Source of the DNA: Limonium bicolor
Taxonomy: Eukaryota; Streptophyta; Magnoliopsida; Caryophyllales; Plumbaginaceae
Assembly (NCBI GenBank): GCA_023374045.1
Contig: CM041780.1
Location: 29,568,337 to 29,632,336, forward strand
Direction of reading: 5' to 3'
DNA length: 64,000 nt
A model generated the notes under the pieces. It was not told the DNA's origin and did no database searches. It saw only the letters and a list, made by a program, of their open reading frames with translations. A program made the position numbers and the translations under genes. This document shows, one piece after another, positions 20,388 to 31,715 of this stretch; position 1 is the first letter of the stretch; each line of letters begins with the position of its first letter.

Positions 20388-20411
20388 GCAATTGTTGGTT
20401 CCAACAATTGC
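20388..20411. repeat. Hairpin directly after a polypurine-like motif (second)
   Basis: GCAATTGTTGG, loop TT, CCAACAATTGC: a perfect 11-bp stem, again starting inside ACTGGGGGCAAT. The arm sequence differs from the first hairpin but the position relative to the motif is the same. Confidence 0.85.
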
Positions 20412-20464
20412 TATGACAACACCAATTGGAACCCAAAGCTTAAACATCATCACCACAATCCCAC

Positions 20465-20665
20465 CACAGGCACACATAAGCCCTTACCATCACATCAAAC
20501 ACCTCAGGCCCACATAAGCCCTTACCTTCACTTCATACACCACACAGGCCCAAATAAGCCCTTACCTCCACACATCCACTACACAGGCCCAAATAAGCCC
20601 TTACCTGCACATCAAACACCACGGGCCCACATAAGCCCTTACCTTCACATCATACACCATTCCCC
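20465..20665. repeat. Tandem array 1 of G (about 39 bp x 5)
   Basis: Unit core CACATAAGCCCTTACC with CACCACAGGCCC spacers, five copies at about 39-bp spacing. Confidence 0.9.
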
Positions 20666-20772
20666 ACCGGCGGCATGTTCATCTCGTAGGAGATAAATTA
20701 CAAGTCCGAAGTCTATAGTTAGGAAATGATAATTTCACTTTCCTTTTCGCCAAACGGAATTTTCTTCAAACA

Positions 20773-21025
20773 CTGCCACGTTTGGCACCTCTTTCAACAA
20801 TTTCTCGTCTTGAACAACTTTCCTTTAAACACTTCGGTATCATAAACCTCATCATGGCCACATTTGGCACACTTTTTAGTAATGTAGTGCTTTGGACAAT
20901 TTTTGACCCTTAACATTGCCATGTTTGGCACATTTTCCAACGATTTCTTGTTCAGGACAAGTTTCCTACATACACTTTGATTGTATTTTGACATGCACAT
21001 CATCATTGCCACGTTTGGCACTTTC
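20773..21025. repeat. Tandem array 2 of G (four loose units)
   Basis: GCCACGTTTGGCAC-type text recurs four times at roughly 60-90 bp, with ACAA(C/G)TTTCCT-like phrases between. The core TGCCA…TGGCA is palindromic. Confidence 0.75.
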
Positions 21026-21095
21026 ATAATCAACTTTCATCATGATCATTTGCATAAAGTTTACCATGCATCCATCCGTACGAAACGCCTCATCA

Positions 21096-21475
21096 TAGGC
21101 CAGAGATATAGATTCTCGCCCCGAAGATACAAATTCTCACCCGATCAGAGATACAGATTCTCAGCCGAAGATACAGATTCTTCAGAGATACAGATTCTCA
21201 CCCGATCAGAGTTACAGATTCTAAGCCGAAGATACAGATTCTTTAGAGATACAGATTCTCAGCCGAAGGTACAGATTCTTCAGAGATACAGATTCTCAGC
21301 TGAAGATACATATTCTTCAGGGATACAGATTCTCAGCCGAAGGTACAGATTCTTCAGAGATACAGATTCTCAGCTGAAGATACAGATTCTTCAGGGATAC
21401 AGATTCTCATCCGAAGGTACATATTCTTCAGAGATGCAGATTCTCAGCCAAAGATTCAGATTCACCAGAATAGAT
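21096..21475. repeat. Tandem array 3 of G (GATACAGATTCT units)
   Basis: Two alternating sub-units, GATACAGATTCTCAGCCGAA and GATACAGATTCTTCAGA, form a ~37-bp higher-order unit repeated about ten times. The open frame through it is a by-product of the repeat. Confidence 0.92.
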
Positions 21476-21597
21476 GAACTCAACCTCAGACTCGTCATGA
21501 ACCCAATTTCCTACCATTCGACTTAGGCACCCATAGGTCCTACTTTACATTCGTCAATTTAGGCACACATCACATCGATCTCATTACATCTCTACTT

Positions 21598-21925
21598 CAG
21601 GTTCCCGACACCTTATAATGCTCGGCGTATTCCAGGTTCCCGACACCTTATAATGCTCGGCGTATTCCATTCAATTTCAGGTTCCCGACACCTTATAATG
21701 CTCGGCGTATTCCAGGTTCCCGACACCTTATAATGCTCGGCGTATTCCATTCAATCTCAGGTTCCCGACACCTTATAATGCTCGGTGCATTCCATTCAAC
21801 TTCAGGTTCCCGACACCTTATAATGCTCGGCGTGTTCCAGGTTCCCGACACCTTATAATGCTCGGCGTATTCCATTCAATCTCAGGTTCCCGACACCTTA
21901 GAATGCTCGGCGTACTTCATTCCTT
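21598..21925. repeat. Tandem array 4 of G (35/46-bp units)
   Basis: Eight copies of CAGGTTCCCGACACCTTATA followed by ATGCTCGGCGTATTC. Some copies have an extra CATTCAAT(C/T)T segment, giving two unit lengths. Confidence 0.92.
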
Positions 21926-22055
21926 TAAAGGTAGTCAACGCCTTAGAATAGCTTGACATCATATCATCCTCATAGTTAGTCAACGCCTTAGAATCGCTTG
22001 ACATCCCTTCCACTTTACTCATAGGTAGTCAGCGCCTTAGAACAGCTCGACACAA
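21926..22055. repeat. Tandem array 5 of G (three diverged units)
   Basis: GGTAGTCAACGCCTTAGAAT and the following AGCTTGACATC, three copies. The text aligns with array 4 (GGT…CGACACCTTATAATGCTCGGCG), so this looks like an older or diverged branch of the same repeat. Confidence 0.8.
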
Positions 22056-22159
22056 CTTGTCGGATTTCAATTTCATGTGGGGTCTTTTGAGATCCAAAAT
22101 TTTGGGGTATCACTCAAGCATCAACTAGCCCTTTCATTTCCATTACAAAGTCTAGTTGA

Positions 22160-22171
22160 CGGGGGGCAATC
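22160..22171 (+). other. Polypurine tract of element G
   Basis: GGGGGGCAAT directly before LTR2, matching the Ogre-type ACTGGGGGCAAT tract; it primes plus-strand DNA synthesis. Confidence 0.88.
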
Positions 22172-23936
22172 TGTTATACCCAAAATTTCACCCCCCGGAA
22201 GAGAGTCTATACTAATAGGCTAGTAGCAAGGGTTCCCAGTTCGATCAGCACATTTCAGAGTACTAGGGACAGCTTAGTCATCTCCAGGGGCATTTTCGTA
22301 ATTTTTCAAGGCTCCTAAGCCCCCTATAGGCTTTCTCTCTCCTCCAAATAAGGGTCAAATCAATTCAAAATGCTTTGAAATTTTAACCCATGATAGAGGA
22401 TGACATCTGAAACATAATGGCGTTGGAATTTTGATTTTTCGAATTTCCAATAATTTTCTAGCAATTTCTGATTGAATCTGACGAGAAATTGAATTTAAAA
22501 ATATTCCAATATCCAAAAAATTCGATTCCACTTTAGAAAATTCAGAAATATCATCCTTTACCCATGTGTAAAATTTCATAATCAAATTCCTTTTGGAAGC
22601 CCTTGAGCTAAAACGTCGGTAAATCTCAGTTTTTACCGGATTTTTCTATCTTTAAGGAAGCCTATATAAGGAACCTTATCCCATGATCAAAGGAGAACCT
22701 CAAGAACCCTAGACTCTCAAAAAAGGCAGCCGTCTCTCTCTCTCCACATTTTTGAACTCTAGAGCCACAATCAAACACCGAAATCTCACCAAAATCAACA
22801 CCAAAACATATTTTTCAACTCCCACAACATCATCAATCATCAAACATCAACCAAACCACCTCTAAAACGTGAAGAACACCTTCAACAATCAACAACCAGA
22901 AGCTCGGGTCGAACACAATCCAGAACCGGCACCATCGGAGCCTCCGAAGAATCCCGACATGAAGAATCCTCTTGAATTCGAAGGTAAAACAGGTTACAAT
23001 TCTACTTTTCTAATTCCCCACGACCTTATTAACTCTCTGTCAAATTTTGGGTTCAAACTAACCTTTTTACGCTTCCGTATTGGTGTTTGTTTAAGCTTCT
23101 GTCCAATAACTTGTTTACCAAGTTTCGTGCTTAATTCGAATTCAAATTGAGAACTTTCAATCACTAATGTCTTGTACAACTTTCAGGCTACACACCCATA
23201 AAATTTGAGCCAAAAACAACTTCGGGAACAGCCTCAACGCCGCCGTCCGAGGGCGGTCCGCACCCACGGACGTCATGTCCGGGGTCCTGGACTCCCTGTC
23301 CGTAAGCCCGGACGCCCACGGACTGCGGCGGGATTATAAAAAAATTCAAAATTTAGGTTTTCAAATAATGTCCGGGCCCACGGACAGCCTGTCCGTGGCC
23401 CCGGACTTTGCAATTTTTTGTTTTCCTTTAATTTTGACTCTTCTGTATAATTAGGTTAACTGGGGTCCGTGGTCTCGGACATGGGGTCCGTGGCTACGGA
23501 CGTAAGCAAAATTCGACCTAATTCTGCCTTCGAAACCCTAGTTTAGGTAGCTTTTAATTTCACTTTAATTTTCTGTCAAAAATTGCTAAAAAACAAAAAA
23601 AAAACAGAAGTTCGCGCACTTAGGTTAAAACGACTCGTAATAAGCCGTAATTAAACCAAGTAGAGGAAAAGCGACCTAGGAAGGGTAATGAAAGTAATCT
23701 GAACCTTAAATAAGTCGAATACTAAGCCCCCGAACCCGAACTCTACCTTTCCTAATTTACCCTAGGTTAAAATTAGGTGGCGACTCATAATAGGTTCCAG
23801 TGAGCTAGCTTAGGTTTTAATAATTATTGTTATATGACATAGTTATTAATCTTAGGTTATAAGTGGACCTAAAACCCGGTTTGATCCTAATCAGCTTTAA
23901 TCAACACAGGATAGGGTTTAAAAATCGAGGCTCACA
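22172..23936 (+). repeat. 3' LTR (LTR2) of element G
   Basis: TGTTATACCC…GGCTCACA, 1765 bp, colinear with LTR1 apart from scattered substitutions and small indels. It keeps an intact TATA box (22663-22670) and an intact acceptor-like TTTCAG (23181-23186) that LTR1 has lost. GTCCG/CGGAC-rich text lies at 23245-23505. Confidence 0.95.
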
Positions 23937-24233
23937 CTTAGTAAACTCGGTTATGTATACTGTATTGAATGGTATGGTAAAGGAGCAAAGTGTTGAATGG
24001 AACAATATAGTATTTAGTTGGTAAACAGAGTATGTAATGAAAATGTGTAGTACTCGGGATTCCGGTCCATCCGACCGATGTTGTAAGTAGTAGTAGTAGC
24101 CTTGTTAGTCACGTGGGTGACTAACGGCATTGTATCACCCACCGTGTGTATGCAAGTATCCGCTGCGTGTATCTGGATATGTAAGGAGATTGGACGGTAA
24201 TGACGGAATTAGCGGTAGGGGTGTTACAAAAAG

Positions 24234-24245
24234 TGGTATCAAAGC
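24234..24245 (+). other. Primer-binding site of element O (initiator tRNA-Met)
   Basis: TGGTATCAAAGC, one base off the usual TGGTATCAGAGC, five bases after the LTR end. It overlaps a small inverted repeat AGCGA-AGTA-TCGCT. Confidence 0.85.
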
Positions 24246-27200
24246 GAAGTATCGCTCTGATGACTGGAAGTACCGAGTTTAGGAAATAACGAGTTAGGAA
24301 TTAGAAGCTTAGGGCTAAGGGCTGAGTGTTAGCATTAGAGATATGCTAGTTAGGAACTCCCGGTGAGTACCGGATACCTACAAGACCAGACCCGCCCTCC
24401 ACAAACCCCTTTGTATAACTTGGGAAAGTACGCTAGAGAGAAGGAAAGACCTCTCATACTCGGGAAAACCCGATCTGGCAGTAGTGAGATAATCCTATAA
24501 GGGGAAAGAACTTAACACACAGTAGATTCCAAGAATTGGAAGTCCCGGAGATGGATCCCGGTTGAACAACAATACCTGCACTTAATAGCGGTGGGATGAG
24601 CACTCCAACCACAAGGAGGCTATAACTTACAACAGCATGGGGCGACATGCTTAGCAGTCGCAGAACCTAGCTAAACAACCAACAACAGGAAAGAAAGCAT
24701 GCAACGAAATGGAAAGGAGCAGTAATGGAACCCGAGACACAAGTCTCCGGGACAGCAATAATTGATAGCACCAACAACGGTATGCTAGCCGACTAAGGAC
24801 ATAGTCGGGAGTAGTTAACTCCAAAACTACGAAACCATAAGGTCACAATACCTGGTCAACATAGCTCAGACAGCCACAAGAACATTCACGTGATATAACC
24901 CGACAGGACTACAGGAGTACTGCCTAAACAAGCTGAAGGCTCAGTAACCACAACAAATGTGTGGGAACGAGCAACAAGGGAAAACACAGAACAAATAATT
25001 AGGGATCTCCAAGGATTGGAGAAGTACCGTGACCAATGACAGCCATGCCAACTTACTAAGGAGTTACTCAGAAGATTAATTAACCTAAGTAAATGATCAC
25101 TGGATCAATGGAGAAGTGGACAAGACTATCAAATACCAGTGGAAACCATACCGTGACCGGTATAGGTTCACCAAAAACCAACAGTACCACGCACTTGCCA
25201 CGGCAAGTGCAGTAAGGGCAGGAACATGTAGAGGAACACTAACACACCACAAGTACATAGTAATGTACCGAGACCACAAAGAAGCGACTATCGGATCACG
25301 TATCCTAAGAACAGGAAGAATGGAACCCTGGAAAGGCCTAATAGCCGGACTATTGTATTAAGGACATACTAGTCAGTGGGAAGCTAGACTTGGTCAAGAC
25401 CTCAAACATGGCTATGCCATGAAGAACTTCTTTTAACACCGAACTGCAAATTTCCAAAACCCAATTCTTCCTTCAAAATCCACAACCTTTCTTTTAAACC
25501 TTGGATTTTAAAACCAAACCAACAGAATTACGGTGAGTATCATAGAATGATACAAGAGGAGTTGACAATAGAATACTTCACCTAGACGTGAGATGAACAC
25601 TACGAGTGTACCCAATTACGGGATATGGGACAACCGCACTCCGAAGTTGCTTGCGGGCCTGACATATAGTTAAGTAAGTGGTAACGTATCAATACGGTAC
25701 CCCACGTATGTATACATGTGTTGTACGAAACACGGGAAGTACTCAACTCCGCTCTACGGACCAGGAGTAAGTTCAAACCCGAACAGCTGGACACCTCAGA
25801 TGGTCAAGGAGAAGCAACTCAGCTAAGTAATTAGCATAAAAGAACATAGAGAATCCATCTGAGGATAAGGAATAAGAATTAGATGTGCAAAAAGCACAGG
25901 CTAATAAGTATAGACATTGGATATGTCTCGAAGACATCAAGAAAATACAGGACAGCTGGGAAGTATACCCAGCCTGAACACCGTAAAGCAAATGCCTAAT
26001 GTGAACACCATAATGTTCAATGAACGGGACGAGGATCCCAAGAACAATTGCCAAGACTACCAAGGAGCTTAATCCATCATTGGAGAGGATATTAAACCTA
26101 GCCTAGAACACTAGGAGAAAGTATAAACAGTCTACCCAAGAGCGGGAGACGTTATAACTCAAAAAGGGAATAACTGAAATACAATACCACAAGGCGGTAT
26201 AGTAGACACAACATATCATAAACATTAGCCGGATGTAACGGCATAACTAATAGCACTCAGGTGCAATCCTTGAAGGGTGTCTGAGATAACAACAGTTGAA
26301 CAAGCGTCATGATAAGAGCACATGAGCTAGAACGAACATTCGGTTAGGACACCGAAGGGATATCACTTAACAGAAAATTCCCTAAATTACCAGAAGGCCC
26401 GAATTAACACCAGATTTCCTAAAGGGTCTCCTATGAACGGAAGCGTGATGTCACGACTTACCATGGAGCCTAGTAATACCTCCAACCTATGGGGTATACA
26501 TGGAGTGGAAACATGTATAAGCAGCTTGCAAAGAGCATAGCTTGCAGCAATAAGGCCTAAAAGCCATCAACCAACTATGTTATGTAAACCTTAACAGTTG
26601 CATAACCTACACCATTTGATAACAAGACTTACAAGAGATATTGCCTCATGCGACAAAGAAATCAACAACTGGATCATCAATTCAAACCCAACATCCTAGT
26701 GGCTTGGTAATGACCAACTCAGTGTCACTGTCACTAGAGCATCAGTCTAGTATACAGTTGACAAGCTTTTAATTACCTTCATGCTTTCTGTAGCAATGGT
26801 AGCACAGGGGCATAAGAATAGTGATGATGCCAATATTGGCCTAGTCCACATTTGGACACTACGGGAAACCTGAGGAAAAGTACACCTCGTTAATCGAAGA
26901 CCACGAAGGTGGTGAAGATGTGAACCCTTAGAAGAGGCTTCCATCTACTGTAACAATAGAGCCTACGTATATAGATATTGCCAAGAGGCGATCAAACAAG
27001 GAAAAGACATTCCAAACCATCGCGACTTAAAGGAGTAAGTATACTCCATATGCAGTACATAAGCAGGTACAAACATAGTAACCTTGCTATGAGACGTATG
27101 AGTGGCGACAAACCCCTCAACAAGAACTTTCACCTATCAGTGATAAAATACTCTTCAATTAGAGAACGGGACCAGAAAACCCCTAAAGTTTCTTGGGATG

Positions 27201-28423
27201 TCCCGGTGATATGCATACAAGTGAAACTGCACAGCTAGAGCCTATAACTAATGCTCAGCACTGGAAGACAGTAATGCCAAAAATAATCAATGCGAATGCA
27301 CATTGGACACCACGAATGACCAACGCTCAAGAGAGCTTATAACCCGATGAATTACCTCATCCTTGGTCAACCAAGATACTTGGTAAATTGTATCATAAAT
27401 GATGATAGAATGTGAGGTAAGCTAACCTACACATGAAACCTAAGTTGAAATGAAACATCTCCACATTGGGAGGATAATAAGATTGCGGTATGCTACGACA
27501 ACCGTCATACACAAGAACACAGAAAACTCCTAGTGTATTTACACCGTAAGGAAATGGGGCCAATGACAATGGCAATAAGTAAAGATGAACTACCATAGTA
27601 ACAAAAACAGTAAAAACAATGTTGTACAATGAGTAAGAATACGGTGCACAACAAGCGACCGCTATGAGGAAGTAGCAGATAATGACACGGACGGATAAGT
27701 ATGAGATGAAAGGGCAGAAATTATTCTTTTCTATCACATAAGTGATTACTGTCAAGCGTTTACGATCTGCACTATGATGATGGTGTTTTGTTATTGCACT
27801 TGTGCAAGCTAATGACTAATGGATTGGACAAGGATATGGAGATGTAAAACCGTAGTAAACCTTTTTTCACCAACAACATGGCATAAGCAGTTAGCAAGCT
27901 AACAAAAAAACGTGCGGCCTAAGGCCAAAGAAGCACGAAGAGTGTACAACACACTAACAATCACAAAATATGAATTCCATGGAATAAAGAGTGAAAAGAG
28001 ACTTAAGAGGTCACTAGGACCGACGCATAGAAAATGCAAGGTCATACAGTAAAAAGAACACTTGTACTGAACCAGAAGAAACTGGTATGATTCAGAAAAC
28101 TATTGACAATGAGGAAGCACACAACAATAGTGACTCAACTTCGCCCGACAATAAGTCGGAGGAAACTTAGCGAATATCGAGGAACACGAATAGCATGTGC
28201 AGTAGATTACCAGAGAGCTGGCTACAATTTAAAACTAATTGAGTTCAAACCTGGTAAAAGAATACTGCATTGTTAGTAAACCTTCCCATAATAGACGGAT
28301 AAAAAGGTGTATGTATAGCACATTAAGGAAACACGAAGGGTAAGTAGCCCGAGTTATCAGGGTCGTACAGCAGAAGCTGGTGGGCCCTAGCTAAGGAATT
28401 TAATACACCTAGTAAGTATGAGA
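24246..28423 (+). other. Internal region of element O, first part (decayed or non-coding)
   Basis: About 4.2 kb that should hold gag, protease, reverse transcriptase and RNase H if O was autonomous. No frame longer than about 120 codons is present and I find no reliable motif. Near 28224-28262 one frame reads LKLIEFKPGKRIL, weakly like the end of a gypsy RNase H (…I-x-Y-x-PGK…), at about the right distance from the PBS. The rest is A-rich and unrecognised. Confidence 0.5.
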
Positions 28424-28428
28424 GAATG
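28424..28428. repeat. Left target duplication of element L (GAATG)
   Basis: GAATG here and at 46515-46519 flank element L exactly. Confidence 0.95.
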
Positions 28429-29086
28429 TGTAACACCCCTATAACAATAAAATAACAGCGGAAAATAAACTAAAGGTGCTACAGACCATCGGGCTCCAAA
28501 CACCCGGTACCAACCTCACCAATTACAACCATTACAATCAACTAAGTTACGGTCTGAACTTCGAGAAAACTTAATATAAACAAAACAATAAATAAATACA
28601 TTCACTCTCCATAAAACCTAGTCCCATCCCAAACGCTCATTCTCTTCGTGGCCACCTGTAAATCAATTCGTATCTGCAAGATGAAACCAAGCAGCCCACC
28701 CCAAAGGGGCGGGTCAGTTCCCTGGAATGGAACTGGTACAATTCTCCAAAAACAAACTTATAAAACATAACTCTTCAAAATAAACAGTAACATGAAAACA
28801 AACTCTCAAAAGTAAAACAGAGATAAAGCACTTCAAAACAATCAAGTTAAAGAGAAAGGAAAACAAGGCAAAGATAGAGATAAAGAACTTCCAAAACAAG
28901 TCATCCACTTAAGTAGTCACACCACATAGTTAGCAAGCATCCATTGTTGATGTTAGAACCAATTCCCGTTAGGAGTAGAAAAACTCAGATAGTCACAAAG
29001 GACTAGGAATGATAAAGTAGATCCAAGAACCAAGAACTCGAGAGTGGAATAATTCAACTGGGAGAGATGGCCCCCACCGCCAATCA

Positions 29087-29307
29087 CGTCCTTTTAGGAC
29101 AGGGGATATACAGCCCCTCACTGTTTATCACGTCCACTAAGGACAGGGGATATACAGCCCCTCACTGTCTATCACGTCCACCAAGGACAGGGGATATACA
29201 GCCCCTCACTGTCAAATATCAATGCCCCTATGGGCGAGGGATATACAGCCCCCTGCTGTTAAATATCAATGCCCCTATGGGCGAGGGATATACAGCCCCC
29301 TGCTGTT
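29087..29307. repeat. Tandem array in the L 3' LTR (GGGGATATACAGCCCC)
   Basis: Five units of about 47 bp, each with GGGGATATACAGCCCC or GAGGGATATACAGCCCCC, whose G-run and C-run can pair. Three units begin ATCACGTCC and two AATATCAATGCCCC. The same array is at 41508-41727 in the other LTR. Confidence 0.9.
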
Positions 29308-31661
29308 GCCATTAAAGACGCGCGCACGTTGAAGGAAAGATTTCCAAGATTGACCTTTTCCAAATCCCCACCAGATCACCAACTACCCAGAGCAATACCA
29401 AAACACTCAGTCCTACAGAGTGCAGAAGCGTAAACCCTAAGCAGTCAATGTCTAACGGGACACCAAATAGAAGAAACCAATACCCAAATGAGTTCCACAT
29501 CCAAGGCTCAGTTAGTCACACAAGCTGAGTCAGTCACACAACCATTTCTTATTTTTAGAAATTCCTCTTAAAGTCAGTTAGCGTTTTTGCAAAACATTCC
29601 ACAAGTCAATCATCAAAAATATCGGAGTACGAGAAATCGTACAAAACATTCCATAAAGTCCAAAACACAACAAGCTGAGTACGAGAAATCGTACAAAACA
29701 TTCCATAAGGTCCAAAACACAACAAGCTGAGTACGAGAAATCGTACCTGGGTAACGCTGTAGCAGTTCTAATCAACTTGCACAAACAATCAACAATACTC
29801 TGAAGAATATTAAAGGTAAGCTACCATCAATCACTTGTAGCCTATGTTACGCTTAAATAAACTCCTTACTCTTATTTCAAAGTCTCAATTATCTTTTAAG
29901 CCCTCACTTAAATGTTATGTATAATCTTTGTGTTATCTGAGAACGTTGTATAGCCCAAGGTGGTAAGATCAAGGAATGTATTCGATCAACATTTGCTAAT
30001 TGTCCACTCCTATCCACTTTATTCATACTTAACCACAATCCTCACATTCAAGACTTTTGAGACCTCTATATGATAAATGTGTTGATGTTATATAATTAAA
30101 TCTAAGAATCTCGACAATAATCTTAAGCTCAATACCTCTATTCTTAATTTAAAATAAACATTGTATTATGACCTATGATGGACTCATCTCAGAATACTAT
30201 ACTATTATCTCACAATGTAAAGATTATGTATTTAAACAATTTCTACTAGACAACCCATTATGATTAAGTCTTTCCCTTAACTTAATTATGACCTACATCT
30301 TGTATATTGGAATCATAGTGTTGTAGACGCATTTTATTATAACTTAATCGAGTTACTAAACTCATTTATCTTATCTTTAGTTCAGAATAACTTTAATTAC
30401 AACCATCTAAAAATATTGTCATAAGATGTTAAATTACTTTTCATCTTGAAATAACCATATTATACTTAACTTAGACTCATCGAACTCTTACATTCAGTAT
30501 CCACAAGGTATATTATTTACTTTATCATAACTATATAATAAGGTGTTTTAAGATAACCTTTTGTGTATCCTTACTTACATTTAATTTCCTAAATGTTCTA
30601 TTTTTTTTTACACACATTCCCTCCCTAGGCTATGTATAAACCTTTTATACTAAACTTCACTAAACTTAAGTCTTAAATACGTTTTAAATTGTTTACAAAA
30701 CCTAAAGGTTTCAAAGGTATAACTTAATAAATTAATTTCCTTTATTGTATTTAGGATGGACAATATATCTACATAAGGTAGAATTTATCAAAGAATTAAA
30801 TTATGGATCGTAAGTGAAACTGTTAACTATTTAATAAGATAATATATTCTAAAAAATCCCCATACCTTATATTCAAATGACACATTAATATTTCCAGTGT
30901 CAAAAGGTAAATCAATATAATCTCTTATGTAACCTAGTTTCATCTAATTAAAGGTTCAATGATTTTAAGTATCAAATTTCTATTTGCAAACCTTTTTGTA
31001 AATCTTTAACTATTATGTACATCACTTATTTATAAACTCACATCCTGAATATTGGTAATGAATGTATTTTATATGGCTTAACTAATTCCAAGAAACTTAA
31101 GGATTATTATTTAGATTAATCTCCTAATCATAGTTTAATATAGTTTCATATCATAATCCTTTTAATGATTTTATCTTAAAATATTAAGTTATTACTCAAT
31201 ACTATAAATATTAAGAAATAATTAAATCTAGACTTATTTATCCTCTTCACATGTAGATGTAAAAGTAACTCATTTATTTTACTATTGTTTATATAATAAG
31301 AACATTTAAATGTAAAAGTATTTCATTCATTTTATTATTAATTATATAATAAGATCTATTTGTGTAACACTTTATGTAGACTAATTACAAATATTCCTAA
31401 ATTTCAACTTATTAATTTCTTAACCAAATTATAGATTTACATTGTGGTCATTGACAAAATATATATACGTGTGTTTAAATACGGTTTATATAAATCTTAG
31501 AAACTCAAAGATAACTAAAAACTCAACCTATAACCATAAATTAATACCACCTCATATATTATTCTTTTCTTAGTATCATGTAGAGGTTTAGTTTAACTCA
31601 TTAATTCCTTCATATCCTATTTTCTATAAGGTATTTTATTTCCTTTATTTATTTATTTATC

Positions 31662-31662
<1 letters not shown>

Positions 31663-31712
<50 letters not shown>
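31663..31712. repeat. (TA)25 microsatellite in the L 3' LTR
   Basis: Fifty bases of TA. The sister LTR has only 30 bases at 44063-44092. Confidence 0.97.

Positions 31713-31715
<3 letters not shown>

Larger units (their letters stand above)
18770..20464 (+). other. Internal non-coding region of element G
   Basis: No reverse transcriptase, protease or integrase motif is seen. A basic open stretch at 19603-19818 (Lys/Arg-rich) has no family I recognise and no support as a gene. Three copies of the polypurine-like ACTGGGGGCAAT occur at 19211, 20313 and 20381. The last two are followed directly by perfect hairpins. Confidence 0.6.
15131..23936 (+). mobile_element. Element G: Ogre-like, non-autonomous LTR retrotransposon nested in the O 5' LTR
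   Basis: It is 8.8 kb with LTRs of 1763 and 1765 bp, a PBS TGGCGACTCTGCTGGGGA typical of Ogre (tRNA-Arg in published Ogres), and a polypurine tract GGGGGGCAAT before LTR2. Internal DNA is only about 5.3 kb and holds a short gag-like gene but no protease, reverse transcriptase or integrase. The 3' third is a run of five different tandem arrays. The LTRs differ by only a few percent by eye, so the insertion is fairly young. It would need proteins from a full-length Tat/Ogre relative. Confidence 0.92.
11438..24228 (+). repeat. 5' LTR of element O, split by element G
   Basis: LTR sequence is 11438-15130 plus 23942-24228, about 3.98 kb. The start is TGAAATACCCCGACC and the end GGGGTGTTACA. Within it, in element sense, are an AT-rich U3, a hairpin CGTTTTC-TGTA-GAAAACG (11791-11808), a CT-rich leader (about 11867-12070), a splice-donor-like CTCAAG|GTAAGAG (12571), a cluster of GGTCCGGGAC motifs, a C/G hairpin and a CAG|GTA acceptor-like site (14920). 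Compared with the 3' LTR it lacks two segments of about 110 and 80 bp, each bounded by short direct repeats. Confidence 0.9.

Noticed and set aside
20981..21526. 181-codon open frame (RYRFS… repeats)
   Set aside because: It lies over the GATACAGATTCT array in the 3' region of G and is a by-product of the repeat.
20465..21925. CRISPR-like regular repeats
   Set aside because: Units are tandem without unique spacers of constant length, in a plant retrotransposon 3' region; no CRISPR-associated gene is present.
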